A stretch of 64,000 nucleotides of DNA, taken from positions 1 to 64,000 of the forward strand of contig JAJPIM010000003.1 in the NCBI GenBank assembly GCA_021324775.1, given 5' to 3'. Below the pieces are notes generated by a model that saw only the letters and a list, made by a program, of their open reading frames with translations, made no database searches and had not been told where the DNA came from. Shown piece by piece: positions 53,709-62,825 of the stretch. Origin of the DNA: Gemmatimonadota bacterium. GTDB lineage: Bacteria; Gemmatimonadota; Gemmatimonadetes; Gemmatimonadales; Gemmatimonadaceae. The position numbers were made by a program, and so were the translations under genes. How positions within the stretch are numbered: position 1 is the stretch's first letter; each line of letters opens with the position of its first letter.

Positions 53709-53872
53709 CGCAACTCACGGCCACAAAGGTGACCCTGGCCGTGACGGGACTCGCGCTGTTCGGGTATGGTGTGCGGACGGATCAGGTGATCTGGCGGTGG
53801 ACGGGCATCGTGTGCCTCGGACTCGCCTTTCTGCTGCGTTTTGTTGGGCCACGCGGCCAGCGCCAGCATTAA
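53705..53872 (+). CDS. 55-residue two-span membrane protein
   Basis: A short gene that starts with an ATG overlapping the preceding stop (ATGA) and ends with TAA. The product begins MTQLTATKVTLAVTGLALFG and has two hydrophobic segments (about residues 9-22 and 33-47) separated by a short charged loop (RTDQVIWRW) and followed by a basic tail. It has no family I recognise. The tight coupling, the sensible membrane layout and the absence of any competing reading frame support it as real. It could be a small subunit or a membrane stabiliser. Confidence 0.6.
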   Translation: MTQLTATKVTLAVTGLALFGYGVRTDQVIWRWTGIVCLGLAFLLRFVGPRGQRQH

Positions 53873-53881
53873 GTTCTTAGC

Positions 53882-56458
53882 GTGACGATCGCTTCCTCGC
53901 CACCACAACCGGGCCGCGGGGCGGACGGCCGCGCGTCGCGGGCGCAGCGGTCGCGCGCGGCCGAGCGTCGCATCAGCGTCCCGGAGCTGCTCGCGCCAGC
54001 CGGTACGCTCGAGGCGGTGCGCGCGGCGGTGGCGAATGGCGCCGATGCCGTCTACCTGGGCGCCGGCGGCTTCAATGCCCGCGACGATGGCGCCCAGTTG
54101 ACCCTCGACGAGCTCGGCGATGCCTGCCGCCTCGCCCACGCGCACGGCACGCGGATCTACTACACGCTCAACGTCCTGACCAAGCCGGGAGAACTCACCA
54201 ACGCCCTCATGCTGCTCGGCGACGCGATCGACCGCGGCATCGACGCGGTGATCGTCCAGGACCTGGGGCTGATTCGCCTGATTCGCGTGATCTATCCGGG
54301 TCTCGAGATCCACGGATCGACGCAGATCACGGTGCACGACCCCGCCGGTGCGGCCGCCGTGCGCGATCTCGGTGTGTCCCGCGTCGTTCTGGCCCGGGAG
54401 AACTCCCTCGATGATCTGCGCGCCATTCGTGACGCGGTCCCGAACCTCGGTCTCGAGGCATTCGTCCACGGCGCGCTCTGCATCTCGTATTCCGGCCAGT
54501 GCCTGATGTCCGGCATGATCTCGGAGCGGAGCGCCAACCGCGGCGCGTGTGCCCAGGCGTGCCGCAAGGACTACACGCTGACGGACGCAGCCACCGGCGC
54601 CACGCTCGATACCGGCTATCTGATCTCGGCCAAGGATCTCGCCGCGTACGATGAACTCGGTGCACTCGCCGCCGCGGGGATTCGCTGCCTCAAGGTCGAG
54701 GGGCGGAAGAAACGGCCGGAGTACGTCGCGACGGTGACGCATGGATACCGGCAATGGCTCGACACCCTGGCGGCCGGCGATGCGCAGCCCGTCAGTCCGG
54801 AAGCCGTCGAACCACTGGTCCAGATCTACAGCCGCGGATTCACCTCGAGTCTCCTGCATGGGCGGGGCGGGCGAGACTTCGTCACGCGCGATCGCCCGGA
54901 CAACCGGGGCATCGCCCTTGGCACGGTGGTCGGGACGAGCGGCGATGAGATCGTGGTGGAGGTGTCCCGCGAGATCCACGCCGGCGACGGGCTGGCGTTC
55001 GATCTGCCAGGGGAACCCCGGACCGGCGGCACCGTGATCGCGGTCCGCGCGACCAAGCGAGCGGGATCCGTGTTTCGCCAGACGCTCGCCGTTCGTGAGC
55101 GCGCCCGGCTCGGGGCGACGGTCGTCCGCAACGCCGACGCCGAGCTACTGGCCGCAAGCCAGGCGAGCTACGCCTCTGTCGAGACGCTCGAGTCGCCGCG
55201 GATCCCGCTCCACGTGCGCGTCTCGGGACAGGCCGGCGGTCCACTGACGGGCGAGTTCACCGCCGGAGTGGGGCCGGAGGCGGAGTCCGTGTCGTTCAGC
55301 ACGAACGCCGTACTCGAAGCGGCCACCCGTCGCTCGATCGATGACACACAGTGCAGGGCGCAGCTCGGCAGGCTGGGTGATACGCCGTTCGTGCTGGCCG
55401 GCGTCGACCGGAGCGGGCTGGCCGACGGTCTGTTCCTGCCGGTGAGTGAGCTCAATCATCTGCGCCAGCGCGCGGTGGCGGCGCTCGCTACCCGGTGCGA
55501 CTGGTCGCGAGCCGCGGCCCGGATCCAGCGCGCGGAGCGAATCGCGTCTGTCGTGAGCCTCCCAGCCAGTGTGCCAGCGACGGACTCTGCGCCGGATCCG
55601 CCGTTCATGCTGGCCGTGAGTGTTTACCAGACGGACGACGTGCGAACCGCGGCGTCGGCCGGGGCCACCGATATCATCCTCGATCCGTTCCTGCGTCATC
55701 CCGCGCCGCCGGTATCGCGCGTACGAGCGCTCGCCAGCGAGCTGGCCGGGGACGGCGCCACGCTCTGGCTCCGCACGCCGACCATTGTGCGTCCGGCGGA
55801 CCGCCGCGATCTCGAGAAGTGGCTGCAGCTCGATGTACCGGTCCTTACCGGACATCTCGGACTGGCACGCGAGTTAGCCGCGAGCCGGCGGCGCGTCGCC
55901 ACCGACTACGCTGTCAACTGCTTCAACCAGCATACGGCTGCGGCATTGTTCGCGATGGGTGTCGAGCGGATCCTGGTGTCCGTCGAACTCACAGTCGGCG
56001 AGATCGCCGCCGTGACGGGACCGTGGTCGGGGCGGGGGTTCGCGGCACTGGTGTACGGACGGCCCGAGGGAATGACCATCGAGCACTGTGTGCTGTCGGC
56101 TGCCTTCGGTCGCGAACCCACGACATGCCGCGATTTGTGCGTCCAGAAGCATCCGGACGTCGAGTTGATGGATCCGGCCGGGTACCGCTTTGCGGTCGCG
56201 ACGGACAGCGCCTGCCGGAACCGGCTGCTCCATTCGCGTCCCATCGAAGGGTCAGAGTTCATCCAGCACCTGTGGAGTGCTGGGCTCCGCGCGTATCACC
56301 TCGTGTTCAACACGCCGGGCGACCCGATCGCGGAGCTGGTGGGCGGCTACGCGGAGGCGTTACGGTCACTGGCCGCGGGCGCCGCGCCCGACCTCGCCGC
56401 GATACGAGGGATCGTCGGCGGCGCATTCACCCGCGGGCATTTCGCCCGTGCCGTGTGA
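53882..56458 (+). CDS. peptidase U32 / RlhA-like RNA hydroxylase
   Basis: An 858-residue protein. The first half is a U32 barrel (PELLAPAGTLEAVRAAVANGADAVYLG) with the U32 signature EAFVHGALCISYSGQCLMSG and the cysteine-rich NRGACAQACRKDY. A middle beta domain and a second barrel-like half (about 590-858, with the block EHCVLSAAFG and CRDLC) correspond to DUF3656-type proteins. The same architecture occurs in E. coli RlhA, which makes 5-hydroxycytidine in 23S rRNA, so a cofactor-binding RNA hydroxylase is likelier than a protease. The GTG start is nine bases after the small membrane gene. Confidence 0.85.
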   Translation: MTIASSPPQPGRGADGRASRAQRSRAAERRISVPELLAPAGTLEAVRAAVANGADAVYLGAGGFNARDDGAQLTLDELGDACRLAHAHGTRIYYTLNVLTKPGELTNALMLLGDAIDRGIDAVIVQDLGLIRLIRVIYPGLEIHGSTQITVHDPAGAAAVRDLGVSRVVLARENSLDDLRAIRDAVPNLGLEAFVHGALCISYSGQCLMSGMISERSANRGACAQACRKDYTLTDAATGATLDTGYLISAKDLAAYDELGALAAAGIRCLKVEGRKKRPEYVATVTHGYRQWLDTLAAGDAQPVSPEAVEPLVQIYSRGFTSSLLHGRGGRDFVTRDRPDNRGIALGTVVGTSGDEIVVEVSREIHAGDGLAFDLPGEPRTGGTVIAVRATKRAGSVFRQTLAVRERARLGATVVRNADAELLAASQASYASVETLESPRIPLHVRVSGQAGGPLTGEFTAGVGPEAESVSFSTNAVLEAATRRSIDDTQCRAQLGRLGDTPFVLAGVDRSGLADGLFLPVSELNHLRQRAVAALATRCDWSRAAARIQRAERIASVVSLPASVPATDSAPDPPFMLAVSVYQTDDVRTAASAGATDIILDPFLRHPAPPVSRVRALASELAGDGATLWLRTPTIVRPADRRDLEKWLQLDVPVLTGHLGLARELAASRRRVATDYAVNCFNQHTAAALFAMGVERILVSVELTVGEIAAVTGPWSGRGFAALVYGRPEGMTIEHCVLSAAFGREPTTCRDLCVQKHPDVELMDPAGYRFAVATDSACRNRLLHSRPIEGSEFIQHLWSAGLRAYHLVFNTPGDPIAELVGGYAEALRSLAAGAAPDLAAIRGIVGGAFTRGHFARAV

Positions 56459-56557
56459 TCGGCCCCGGTGATCGGCTTGCCCAATCGCCGCCGCATCCGG
56501 CAACACCTGTCGCTGATCGATGATGAGACCCCGGGCCCTGTCTGGCACCCTGAGACG

Positions 56558-58258
56558 ATGATCACATCGCCGCTCGGAGATGCCTTGCCGCCGGATCCCA
56601 CCAGACGCTCCGTGGCGAGCGCGACACGGCCCGACGGCCCGGGCGCGTTGCGCACGACACTCAAGGATGCGTTCGGTTATTCGGAGTTCCGGCCGGGGCA
56701 ACAGCGAGCAATGTCGTCGGTGATGGCTGGACGGGATACGCTCGTCGTGCTGCCGACCGGCGGCGGTAAGTCCCTCTGCTTTCAGGTTCCGGCGCTCCTG
56801 CTTCCCGGTCTGACGGTCGTGGTGTCGCCGCTCATCTCGCTGATGAAGGACCAGGTGGATGCGCTGGAGGCCCGGGGGCTCCCGGCCGCCTTCATCAACA
56901 GCACGCTGAGTTATGCGGATGTCGCGGATCGTTTCGCGCGCGCGGGACGCGGCGAGCTTCGCCTGCTGTACGTGGCGCCCGAGCGGTTCGACGGTGGCTC
57001 CGCAGCCGATCGCCTGCGTGCGGCCGGGGTATCGCTGCTGGCCGTGGACGAAGCGCACTGCATCAGCGAGTGGGGACATGATTTCCGGCCGAGCTACCGC
57101 AGGGTTCGCGCGATACGCGCTGCGCTGGGGGACCCGCCCACGGTGGCGCTGACCGCGACGGCCACGCCGGCGGTGCGGCAGGACATCGCCGAGCAGCTCG
57201 GTCTCCGCGATCCGGAGACCGTGGTCACGGGATTCGACCGCCGGAATCTGCACTACCACGTGATCCGCACTCGCAACGACGCGGAAAAGGACGCGACCCT
57301 GATCGACCTGCTGCGAAGCCATCCTGGGCAGGCCGTCGTGTATGCGACCACCCGCAAGGCAGTCGACCGGATCGCGGCGGCCGTCAGTGCGGCGGGCGTG
57401 CGGGTACGCGGCTACCACGGGGGCCAGGAGGACGACGAGCGCCGGGCGGCACAGGACGACTTCATGCACGAGCGCGTACGGGCGATCGTGGCCACCAACG
57501 CATTCGGGATGGGGATCGACAAGGCCAACGTGCGGCTCGTCGTTCACCACACGATGCCGGGATCGCTGGAGGCCTACTATCAGGAGGCGGGCCGCGCCGG
57601 CCGGAATGGGCGCCGTGCGAACTGCGTCCTCCTGCACGCGTTCCAGGACCGGTTCACCCACGAGTTCCTGATCGACAACCCCCGGCCACCGGCCGGCGAT
57701 GCGCGATGGGACGGGCGCGCGGACATGCGGGCGGCGGACCCCGAGAGCGAGGCCCGGCGACGGCGTGCCGATCGCGCGAAGCTGGACATCATGCAGCGCT
57801 ACGCCTACAGCACGGCGTGCCGGCGGGGCTTCATCCTCCGGTATTTCGGGGACCCCGCCGCCGGTGCGGAATGCGAGGGGTGTGACAACTGCCTCGGGAA
57901 CCACCGGCAAGCGGTGGCAGGGGCGCCAGGGTCCCGGGGCAAGCGTCAGGCACGGCCGAGCCGGGCGGCGGGCGCGGGGCGTCGCGCTACGGCCGGGCAG
58001 GCGCCACGCTCGTCCGCCGATGAGATTTCACCACGGGACGGTCCGCTGTTTGCGACCTTGCGGTCTCTCCGGAGCGAGTTGGCGCGGCGGGACGGAGTGC
58101 CTGCCTACGTCGTCTTTCCGGATAGGACGCTGGCGGAGATCGCCGCCCGCCGCCCGCGGTCGCTGGCGGCGCTGGCTGACGTCCGGGGAGTGGGGCCGGC
58201 CCGGCTCGACCGGTATGGCGAGCAATTCCTGGAGGCCGTGCGGACGCACAGCGTGTGA
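56558..58258 (+). CDS. recQ: RecQ-family DNA helicase, short form
   Basis: RecQ unwinds DNA 3' to 5' in recombination repair. The 566-residue chain has a superfamily 2 core with Walker A PTGGGKS (66-72), VDEAHCISEWGHDF, TATATPAVRQDI and the arginine-finger motif QEAGRAGRNGR. Four cysteines at CRRGFILRYF and CEGCDNC make the zinc site, and an HRDC domain fills about 490-566. Between them is only a basic linker of about 40 residues instead of the winged-helix RQC domain of E. coli RecQ. ATG at 56558 is preferred; GTG at 56468 would add 30 unconserved residues. Confidence 0.92.
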   Translation: MITSPLGDALPPDPTRRSVASATRPDGPGALRTTLKDAFGYSEFRPGQQRAMSSVMAGRDTLVVLPTGGGKSLCFQVPALLLPGLTVVVSPLISLMKDQVDALEARGLPAAFINSTLSYADVADRFARAGRGELRLLYVAPERFDGGSAADRLRAAGVSLLAVDEAHCISEWGHDFRPSYRRVRAIRAALGDPPTVALTATATPAVRQDIAEQLGLRDPETVVTGFDRRNLHYHVIRTRNDAEKDATLIDLLRSHPGQAVVYATTRKAVDRIAAAVSAAGVRVRGYHGGQEDDERRAAQDDFMHERVRAIVATNAFGMGIDKANVRLVVHHTMPGSLEAYYQEAGRAGRNGRRANCVLLHAFQDRFTHEFLIDNPRPPAGDARWDGRADMRAADPESEARRRRADRAKLDIMQRYAYSTACRRGFILRYFGDPAAGAECEGCDNCLGNHRQAVAGAPGSRGKRQARPSRAAGAGRRATAGQAPRSSADEISPRDGPLFATLRSLRSELARRDGVPAYVVFPDRTLAEIAARRPRSLAALADVRGVGPARLDRYGEQFLEAVRTHSV

Positions 58259-58285
58259 CACGGCACCTGACGACGAGACGATTGC

Positions 58286-59503
58286 ATGGATGACGGGCTG
58301 TATTTCACTGATCAGCACATCGCGGTGCGCGACATGGTGCGCGCGTTCGCGCGGGAAGAGATCGCGCCGGTAGCCCGCACGCTGGATGCGGCGGGCGAGT
58401 TCCCGTGGGAGACCGTGAAGCGAATGGCGGAGTTGGGACTCCTGGGCGTTCCGTGGCCGGAGTCGCTGGGCGGAGCAGGACTCGACCTCCTGAGCTACGT
58501 GATCGTGATCCACGAGTTGGCGAAGGTGGACGCCTCGCATGCGATCACGATCTCCGCGCACACGACGCTTGGCACCTCGCCGATCGTCAACTTCGGCACC
58601 GACGCGCAGCGCCGGCGGTACGTGCCGATCCTCGCGGCCGGGCGGGCGCTGGCCGGGTTCGGGCTGACGGAGCCCAGTGCGGGGAGCGACGCCGGGGGGA
58701 CGAAGACGATGGCCGTCCGGCGGGGCGTGTCGTATGTGCTCAACGGGTCCAAGATCTTCATCACTCATGGCGGCGTCGGCGAAGTCTTTGTCGTCACCGC
58801 GGTGACGACGCCTGGGATCGGGAGCCGGGGTATCAGCTCCTTCATCCTGACCAAGGAGACGGTCGACATCGCGCGGGCGCGGGCCGTCGGAATCGGCCAC
58901 GATGACACGTTGGCGGCGATGCCGGGCTTCCGCGCGGGCAAGAAGGAGGACAAGCTTGGGTGGCGGGCTTCGGATACGCGCGAGCTGATTCTGGAGGACG
59001 TCGAGGTACCGGCCGAGAACCTGCTGGGTCCTGAGGGTGCGGGGTTTGCCAATTTCATGCGAACGCTGGACAGCGGCCGCATCGGGATGGCGGCGCTGTC
59101 GCTGGGACTCGCCGAGGGAGCGTTCGAACAGGCGTTGCGCTACACCAGCGTGCGCAAGCAGTTCGGACAGGCGATCGCCGGGTTCCAGGGCGTGCAGTTC
59201 CAGTTATCGGACATGGCGACGGAGATCGAAGCCGGCAAGCATCTCATGTACCACGCGACGTGGTTGGCGCAGCAAGGCAGGCCGTTCACCAAGGCGGCGG
59301 CAATGGCCAAGCTGTACTGCAGCGAGCTCGCGATGCGCGCCACCATCACAGCAGTCCAATTACACGGCGGCTATGGCTATACGAAGGACTACCCGGTCGA
59401 GCGCATGATGCGTGACGCCAAGATCTGCGAGATCGGGGAAGGGACATCAGAGATCCAGCGGTTGGTCATCGCCCGGCACCTGCTCAAGGAGTTGCTGGAT
59501 TGA
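58286..59503 (+). CDS. acyl-CoA dehydrogenase
   Basis: A 405-residue flavin acyl-CoA dehydrogenase. [15 protein letters not shown] and [20 protein letters not shown] are the two family signatures. The catalytic Glu385 lies in [17 protein letters not shown] short extra loop (about residues 200-215, [14 protein letters not shown]) lies before [14 protein letters not shown]. It resembles the enzyme at 2272-3438 but is not a recent copy. The substrate is unknown, but the neighbouring carboxyltransferase and AtuA genes allow a role in branched acyl-CoA breakdown. The gene starts 27 bases after recQ. Confidence 0.95.
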   Translation: MDDGLYFTDQHIAVRDMVRAFAREEIAPVARTLDAAGEFPWETVKRMAELGLLGVPWPESLGGAGLDLLSYVIVIHELAKVDASHAITISAHTTLGTSPIVNFGTDAQRRRYVPILAAGRALAGFGLTEPSAGSDAGGTKTMAVRRGVSYVLNGSKIFITHGGVGEVFVVTAVTTPGIGSRGISSFILTKETVDIARARAVGIGHDDTLAAMPGFRAGKKEDKLGWRASDTRELILEDVEVPAENLLGPEGAGFANFMRTLDSGRIGMAALSLGLAEGAFEQALRYTSVRKQFGQAIAGFQGVQFQLSDMATEIEAGKHLMYHATWLAQQGRPFTKAAAMAKLYCSELAMRATITAVQLHGGYGYTKDYPVERMMRDAKICEIGEGTSEIQRLVIARHLLKELLD

Positions 59504-59543
59504 GCGGGCGCGAGGGCATCGCCAGCGTGCTGGTCACATCACC

Positions 59544-59598
59544 GCGGCCGAGTGGCCGCGCCCGCCCGGGCCGAGCGCCAAGGGCGGTGTTTCGTTTT
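59544..59598 (+). promoter_or_regulatory. two stem-loops in the RNase G leader
   Basis: The first hairpin is GCGGCC, GAGT loop, GGCCGC (59544-59559). The second pairs CCGCCC (59562-59567) with GGGCGG (59582-59587) around a 14-base loop and is followed by the T-rich TGTTTCGTTTT (59588-59598). This looks like an intrinsic terminator for the acyl-CoA dehydrogenase gene, or an attenuator/self-regulation leader for RNase G. The RNase start codon is only 14 bases later. Confidence 0.5.
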
Positions 59599-59611
59599 CC
59601 TGTGGAGTCAG

Positions 59612-61354
59612 ATGAAGCGCGAAATTTTGATCAACGCGAACCCGCGCGAGACGCGGGTCGCCATACTGGAGGACGACCAGCTCGTTGAGTTGCTCGTCGA
59701 TCGGCCGGAAGCCCGGCGCATGGTCGGCGATATCTACATCGGGAAGGTCGAGGCGGTACTGCCGGGCATCCAGGCAGCGTTCGTGGATATTGGAACCGAG
59801 AAGAGTGCGTTTCTGCATGCTTCTGATCTGGTGCACGACGAAGAAGAAGATGACGAGGACGAGGACGAGGAAGCCGGCGACGCAGATGACGAGACCGAAT
59901 CCGCGGCGGAGCCGGTCACCGACCCCGCGGGCGATGGAATTGCGGTAAGCGACGGCGGCGACTCGCCCTACGCTGATGCGCGCCCCGCCGAACGCGCCCG
60001 CACCAATGCGGGCTCCAATGCGGGCGCCGACGGCGGGGGTGCCAACGGCGGCGGGAGTGGCCGGCGCGGTGGCCGCGCCGGCAACGGCGGCGACCACGGA
60101 CGATCGAAGGTTCCGCCGATTCAGGACATGCTCAAGCGCGGCCAGGAGATTCTGGTGCAGGTCTCCAAGGAGCCGATCTCCACCAAGGGCCCGCGCGTCA
60201 CGGCGCAGATCTCGCTTGCCGGGCGGTTCCTGGTCTACATGCCGGATGCCACGCGCGTCGGGGTGAGCCGGAAGATCGGCGACCGTGCCGAACGCCAGCG
60301 GCTGCGTGAGATGGTGCAGGCGGTGCTCCCTGAGAAGAGCGGCGGTGTCATCGTACGCACGGTCGGTGAAGATGCGACGCAGGCGACGTTCAAGCAGGAG
60401 CTGAACGCGCTCATCGGCACGTGGAAAAAGGTGAAGCGGAAGACGCACTTCACGCGCGCGCCGAGCCTGGTCCATCGGGAGACCAGCCTGACACGGGGGA
60501 TCATTCGCGATCTCTTCAGCGACAAAGTGGACAGCCTGACGGTCGACTCGAAGCAGCTCTACAACGAGATCGAGGGCTACCTGAGCGGGATCGCCCCGGA
60601 CCTCATCGATCGCGTCAAGCTGTACGAGGAACCGGTCCCTCTCTTCGACAAGGCCAACATCGAGACCGAGATCCGGGACCTCTTCAAGCGGCGCTGTGAT
60701 CTGCCGGCGGGCGGCTACCTCATCATCGAGCCGACGGAGGCGCTGGTCTCGGTCGACGTCAACTCCGGGCGCTACACCGGCAAGAAGGACCCGGAAAAGA
60801 CGATCCTCAAGACGAATCTCGAGGCAGCGCGCGAACTCGCACGGCAGATCCGCCTGCGTGATGTGGGCGGAATCATCGTCTGCGACTTCATCGACATGGA
60901 GACCAAGGCCAATCGCGACCGCGTGCTCCAGGAGCTTCGGGGCCACCTCGGCCGCGACCGGGCGCGGACCAAGGCGTTCTCGGTGAGCGAGTTGGGATTG
61001 ATCGAGATGACCCGGCAGCGGGTGCGCCAGAGTCACCTCCAGAGCATGACCGAGGCGTGTCCCACCTGTCACGGCACGGGCCGCGTGTTCACCCCCGAAG
61101 TGATCGTGCGGCGAGTCGAGCGGTCACTCCGCCGCATCGTGGTCGAAGGCAAGCGTGACAACCTGCTGGTCAAGCTGCACCCCGACGTCGCGCTCTATGT
61201 CATGGAGCAGGAACAGGATTTCGTAAGGAAGTTGGAAAAGGGTGCCGGGTTCTCCATCGAGCTTCGGGACGACCCGCTGCTGCGCCCCGATGAATTCAAG
61301 ATCGTGGTGAAAGGCGCAGGACGGGACGTCACGCAACTTTACGCCGTCGCGTAA
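59612..61354 (+). CDS. rng: ribonuclease G/E
   Basis: This 580-residue endoribonuclease cleaves single-stranded, AU-rich RNA in rRNA maturation and mRNA decay. The S1 domain starts normally (GDIYIGKVEAVLPGIQAAFV) but is split by an insertion at residues 75-166, first Asp/Glu-rich and then Gly/Asn/Arg-rich. S1 resumes at PPIQDMLKRGQEILVQVSKE. The DNase-I-like core has catalytic Asp382 (SVDVNSG) and Asp425 (CDFIDME), 43 apart as in E. coli RNase E. The zinc-link is Cys483/Cys486 (CPTCHGTG). No RNase E degradosome tail is present. ATG at 59612 follows GGAG. Confidence 0.94.
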   Translation: MKREILINANPRETRVAILEDDQLVELLVDRPEARRMVGDIYIGKVEAVLPGIQAAFVDIGTEKSAFLHASDLVHDEEEDDEDEDEEAGDADDETESAAEPVTDPAGDGIAVSDGGDSPYADARPAERARTNAGSNAGADGGGANGGGSGRRGGRAGNGGDHGRSKVPPIQDMLKRGQEILVQVSKEPISTKGPRVTAQISLAGRFLVYMPDATRVGVSRKIGDRAERQRLREMVQAVLPEKSGGVIVRTVGEDATQATFKQELNALIGTWKKVKRKTHFTRAPSLVHRETSLTRGIIRDLFSDKVDSLTVDSKQLYNEIEGYLSGIAPDLIDRVKLYEEPVPLFDKANIETEIRDLFKRRCDLPAGGYLIIEPTEALVSVDVNSGRYTGKKDPEKTILKTNLEAARELARQIRLRDVGGIIVCDFIDMETKANRDRVLQELRGHLGRDRARTKAFSVSELGLIEMTRQRVRQSHLQSMTEACPTCHGTGRVFTPEVIVRRVERSLRRIVVEGKRDNLLVKLHPDVALYVMEQEQDFVRKLEKGAGFSIELRDDPLLRPDEFKIVVKGAGRDVTQLYAVA

Positions 61355-61405
61355 GCAGGGACCCTCCGGGGTCTGTGGGCCCGGGCATGCACGAGGGGCG
61401 ACGAG

Positions 61406-62356
61406 ATGGGCGTTTGGGGCGCACGACTGTATTCGGGCGACTTTGCGATGGATTTGCGTTCCACGATAGGTGCCGTGGCTCGCCTTCCATTCGGCGGTGA
61501 CGAACTGCTCGACATACTGTGCGACACCGAGTCGGCGGCGGCAAATGCGCGCGATGATCCGGACCACACCACGTTTTGGCTGGTGGTGGCGGATCAATTC
61601 GCGAAGCGCGGCATCGTATGCGCCCGCGCGCGCGATGGAGCGCTGGCGATCATCGACACCGGCAGCGACCTCGCCACGCTCGAGAGGCTGGGGATGAGGC
61701 CGGCCGATCTGGCAGTTCGGCGACACGTCCTGGCGGAGGTCCGAACGCGAATCGTCGCTCCTCTGCCGCGCGCCGGGCCCAGGCCCGTCCTCAAGAATCC
61801 GCAGCCACTGTTGATGGAAGTCGGCGATGTCTTCGCCTATCCGACCTTCGGCGGACATTGCATCAACGCCTACTTCAAATCCAAGGAGCAAGACAACAAG
61901 TATGCGGGGGCCGGCGGTCGTCCGGTCGCCTGGACGCAAGACGGCTGGTCAGCCTGTGTCATCGTCGATCGTGGGCGGGCGTTCGGCTTCCTCTCGTGGT
62001 ACCGGCCTCTGACGATCTCGATGGCGATCGCTCAGAAGCCCGCACTCGCGGCGTTGCGCGGCGATGTGCTCTGGAGGTTGGCGCACCACGGTACGTGCTC
62101 GCCGGTGCACCTCCGGCGGCTGGAGATGGAGAAGCTGGGCACTCTCCCGATCGATCCGGAAAAACTGAGGCACGCATTCCCGGGTCTGGCGCCCGGGACG
62201 TGGGCCGCTGTCAACGACATCTCGATCTGCAACGGATTGAAGGTGGGACCGGCGGTCCCCGATGCCTTGATGCCCAGGCCCGGAGAGCCGGTGAACAACA
62301 CCTGGGGCAGGCCGTATCCAACCATCGTCGGCATCGAGCAAATTCTCTCGAGTTGA
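61406..62356 (+). CDS. orphan protein with MGxWG N-terminus, unknown function
   Basis: A 316-residue protein. Its start (MGVWGARLYSGDFAMDLRST) and the block FWLVVADQFAKRGI around residue 57 recall a scattered family of bacterial proteins that begin MGxWGxGxFxxD (DUF4259-like). The rest (for example FAYPTFGGHCINAYFKSKEQ) is unfamiliar to me. There is no signal peptide or membrane span. The start has GGGGCGACGAG before the ATG. Codon use seems slightly less GC-biased than its neighbours by eye. It interrupts an otherwise typical RNase G to rplU-rpmA neighbourhood, which suggests later insertion. I can give no function. Confidence 0.7.
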   Translation: MGVWGARLYSGDFAMDLRSTIGAVARLPFGGDELLDILCDTESAAANARDDPDHTTFWLVVADQFAKRGIVCARARDGALAIIDTGSDLATLERLGMRPADLAVRRHVLAEVRTRIVAPLPRAGPRPVLKNPQPLLMEVGDVFAYPTFGGHCINAYFKSKEQDNKYAGAGGRPVAWTQDGWSACVIVDRGRAFGFLSWYRPLTISMAIAQKPALAALRGDVLWRLAHHGTCSPVHLRRLEMEKLGTLPIDPEKLRHAFPGLAPGTWAAVNDISICNGLKVGPAVPDALMPRPGEPVNNTWGRPYPTIVGIEQILSS

Positions 62357-62394
62357 TCGGGTGCATGAGCCTCCGCGGGCGCAGCCCATCGCGA

Positions 62395-62441
62395 TTGACT
62401 CCTGCCACCCATGGCGTTAAAATCAAAGGCTGCATCCCTTT
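62395..62441 (+). promoter_or_regulatory. sigma-70-type promoter and leader hairpin for rplU
   Basis: TTGACT (62395-62400), exactly 17 bases, then TAAAAT (62418-62423) is a near-consensus housekeeping promoter. Just downstream, AAAGG (62425-62429) can pair with CCTTT (62437-62441) around a seven-base loop, giving a small 5'-leader hairpin about 23 bases before the start codon. This is the best promoter seen in the window. Confidence 0.75.
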
Positions 62442-62463
62442 ACGTACGCCAAGCCACTGCCTC

Positions 62464-62781
62464 ATGCCCTACGCCATCATCCGCACCGCCGGCAAGCAGT
62501 ACCGCGCCGAGCCAGGTAAGGTGCTCCGTATTCCCAGCCTGGAAGGCGACGCTGGGTCGGAGGTCGTGTTCGACGAGGTCCTGCTCTCGTCCGACGGCAA
62601 CACGATCAAGGCGGGTGCGCCCGTGCTCGACGGTGCGAAAGTGACGGCGGAGATCGTCCGGCACGGACTCGCTGACAAGATCGTCGTCTTCAAGTTCCGC
62701 CGCCGGAAGAACTACGCTCGCAAGCAGGGACACCGGCAGGGCTTCACCGAAGTGCGCATCCGCGACATCTCCGTCGCCTAG
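62464..62781 (+). CDS. rplU: 50S ribosomal protein L21
   Basis: L21 binds 23S rRNA in the large subunit. The 105-residue product starts [20 protein letters not shown] and ends with [20 protein letters not shown], both standard. The frame is open far upstream through the orphan gene, but the ATG at 62464 is the family start and lies about 35 bases after the expected transcription start. rpmA follows after 44 bases, the usual partner. Confidence 0.97.
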   Translation: MPYAIIRTAGKQYRAEPGKVLRIPSLEGDAGSEVVFDEVLLSSDGNTIKAGAPVLDGAKVTAEIVRHGLADKIVVFKFRRRKNYARKQGHRQGFTEVRIRDISVA

Positions 62782-62825
62782 CTCCACCCCAGGCTGCACG
62801 GCGACCGCTTCTCTCGGACGGAACC

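Noticed and set aside
52121-54979. 952-codon open frame on the minus strand
   Set aside because: It is antisense to the AtuA genes and the U32 gene, has Arg/Asp/His-rich shadow composition and no recognisable motif. Long antisense frames are expected in such GC-rich DNA.
61360-61373. GACCC-TCCG-GGGTC hairpin after RNase G
   Set aside because: Stem is only 5 bp and no T-run follows. Too weak to call a terminator.
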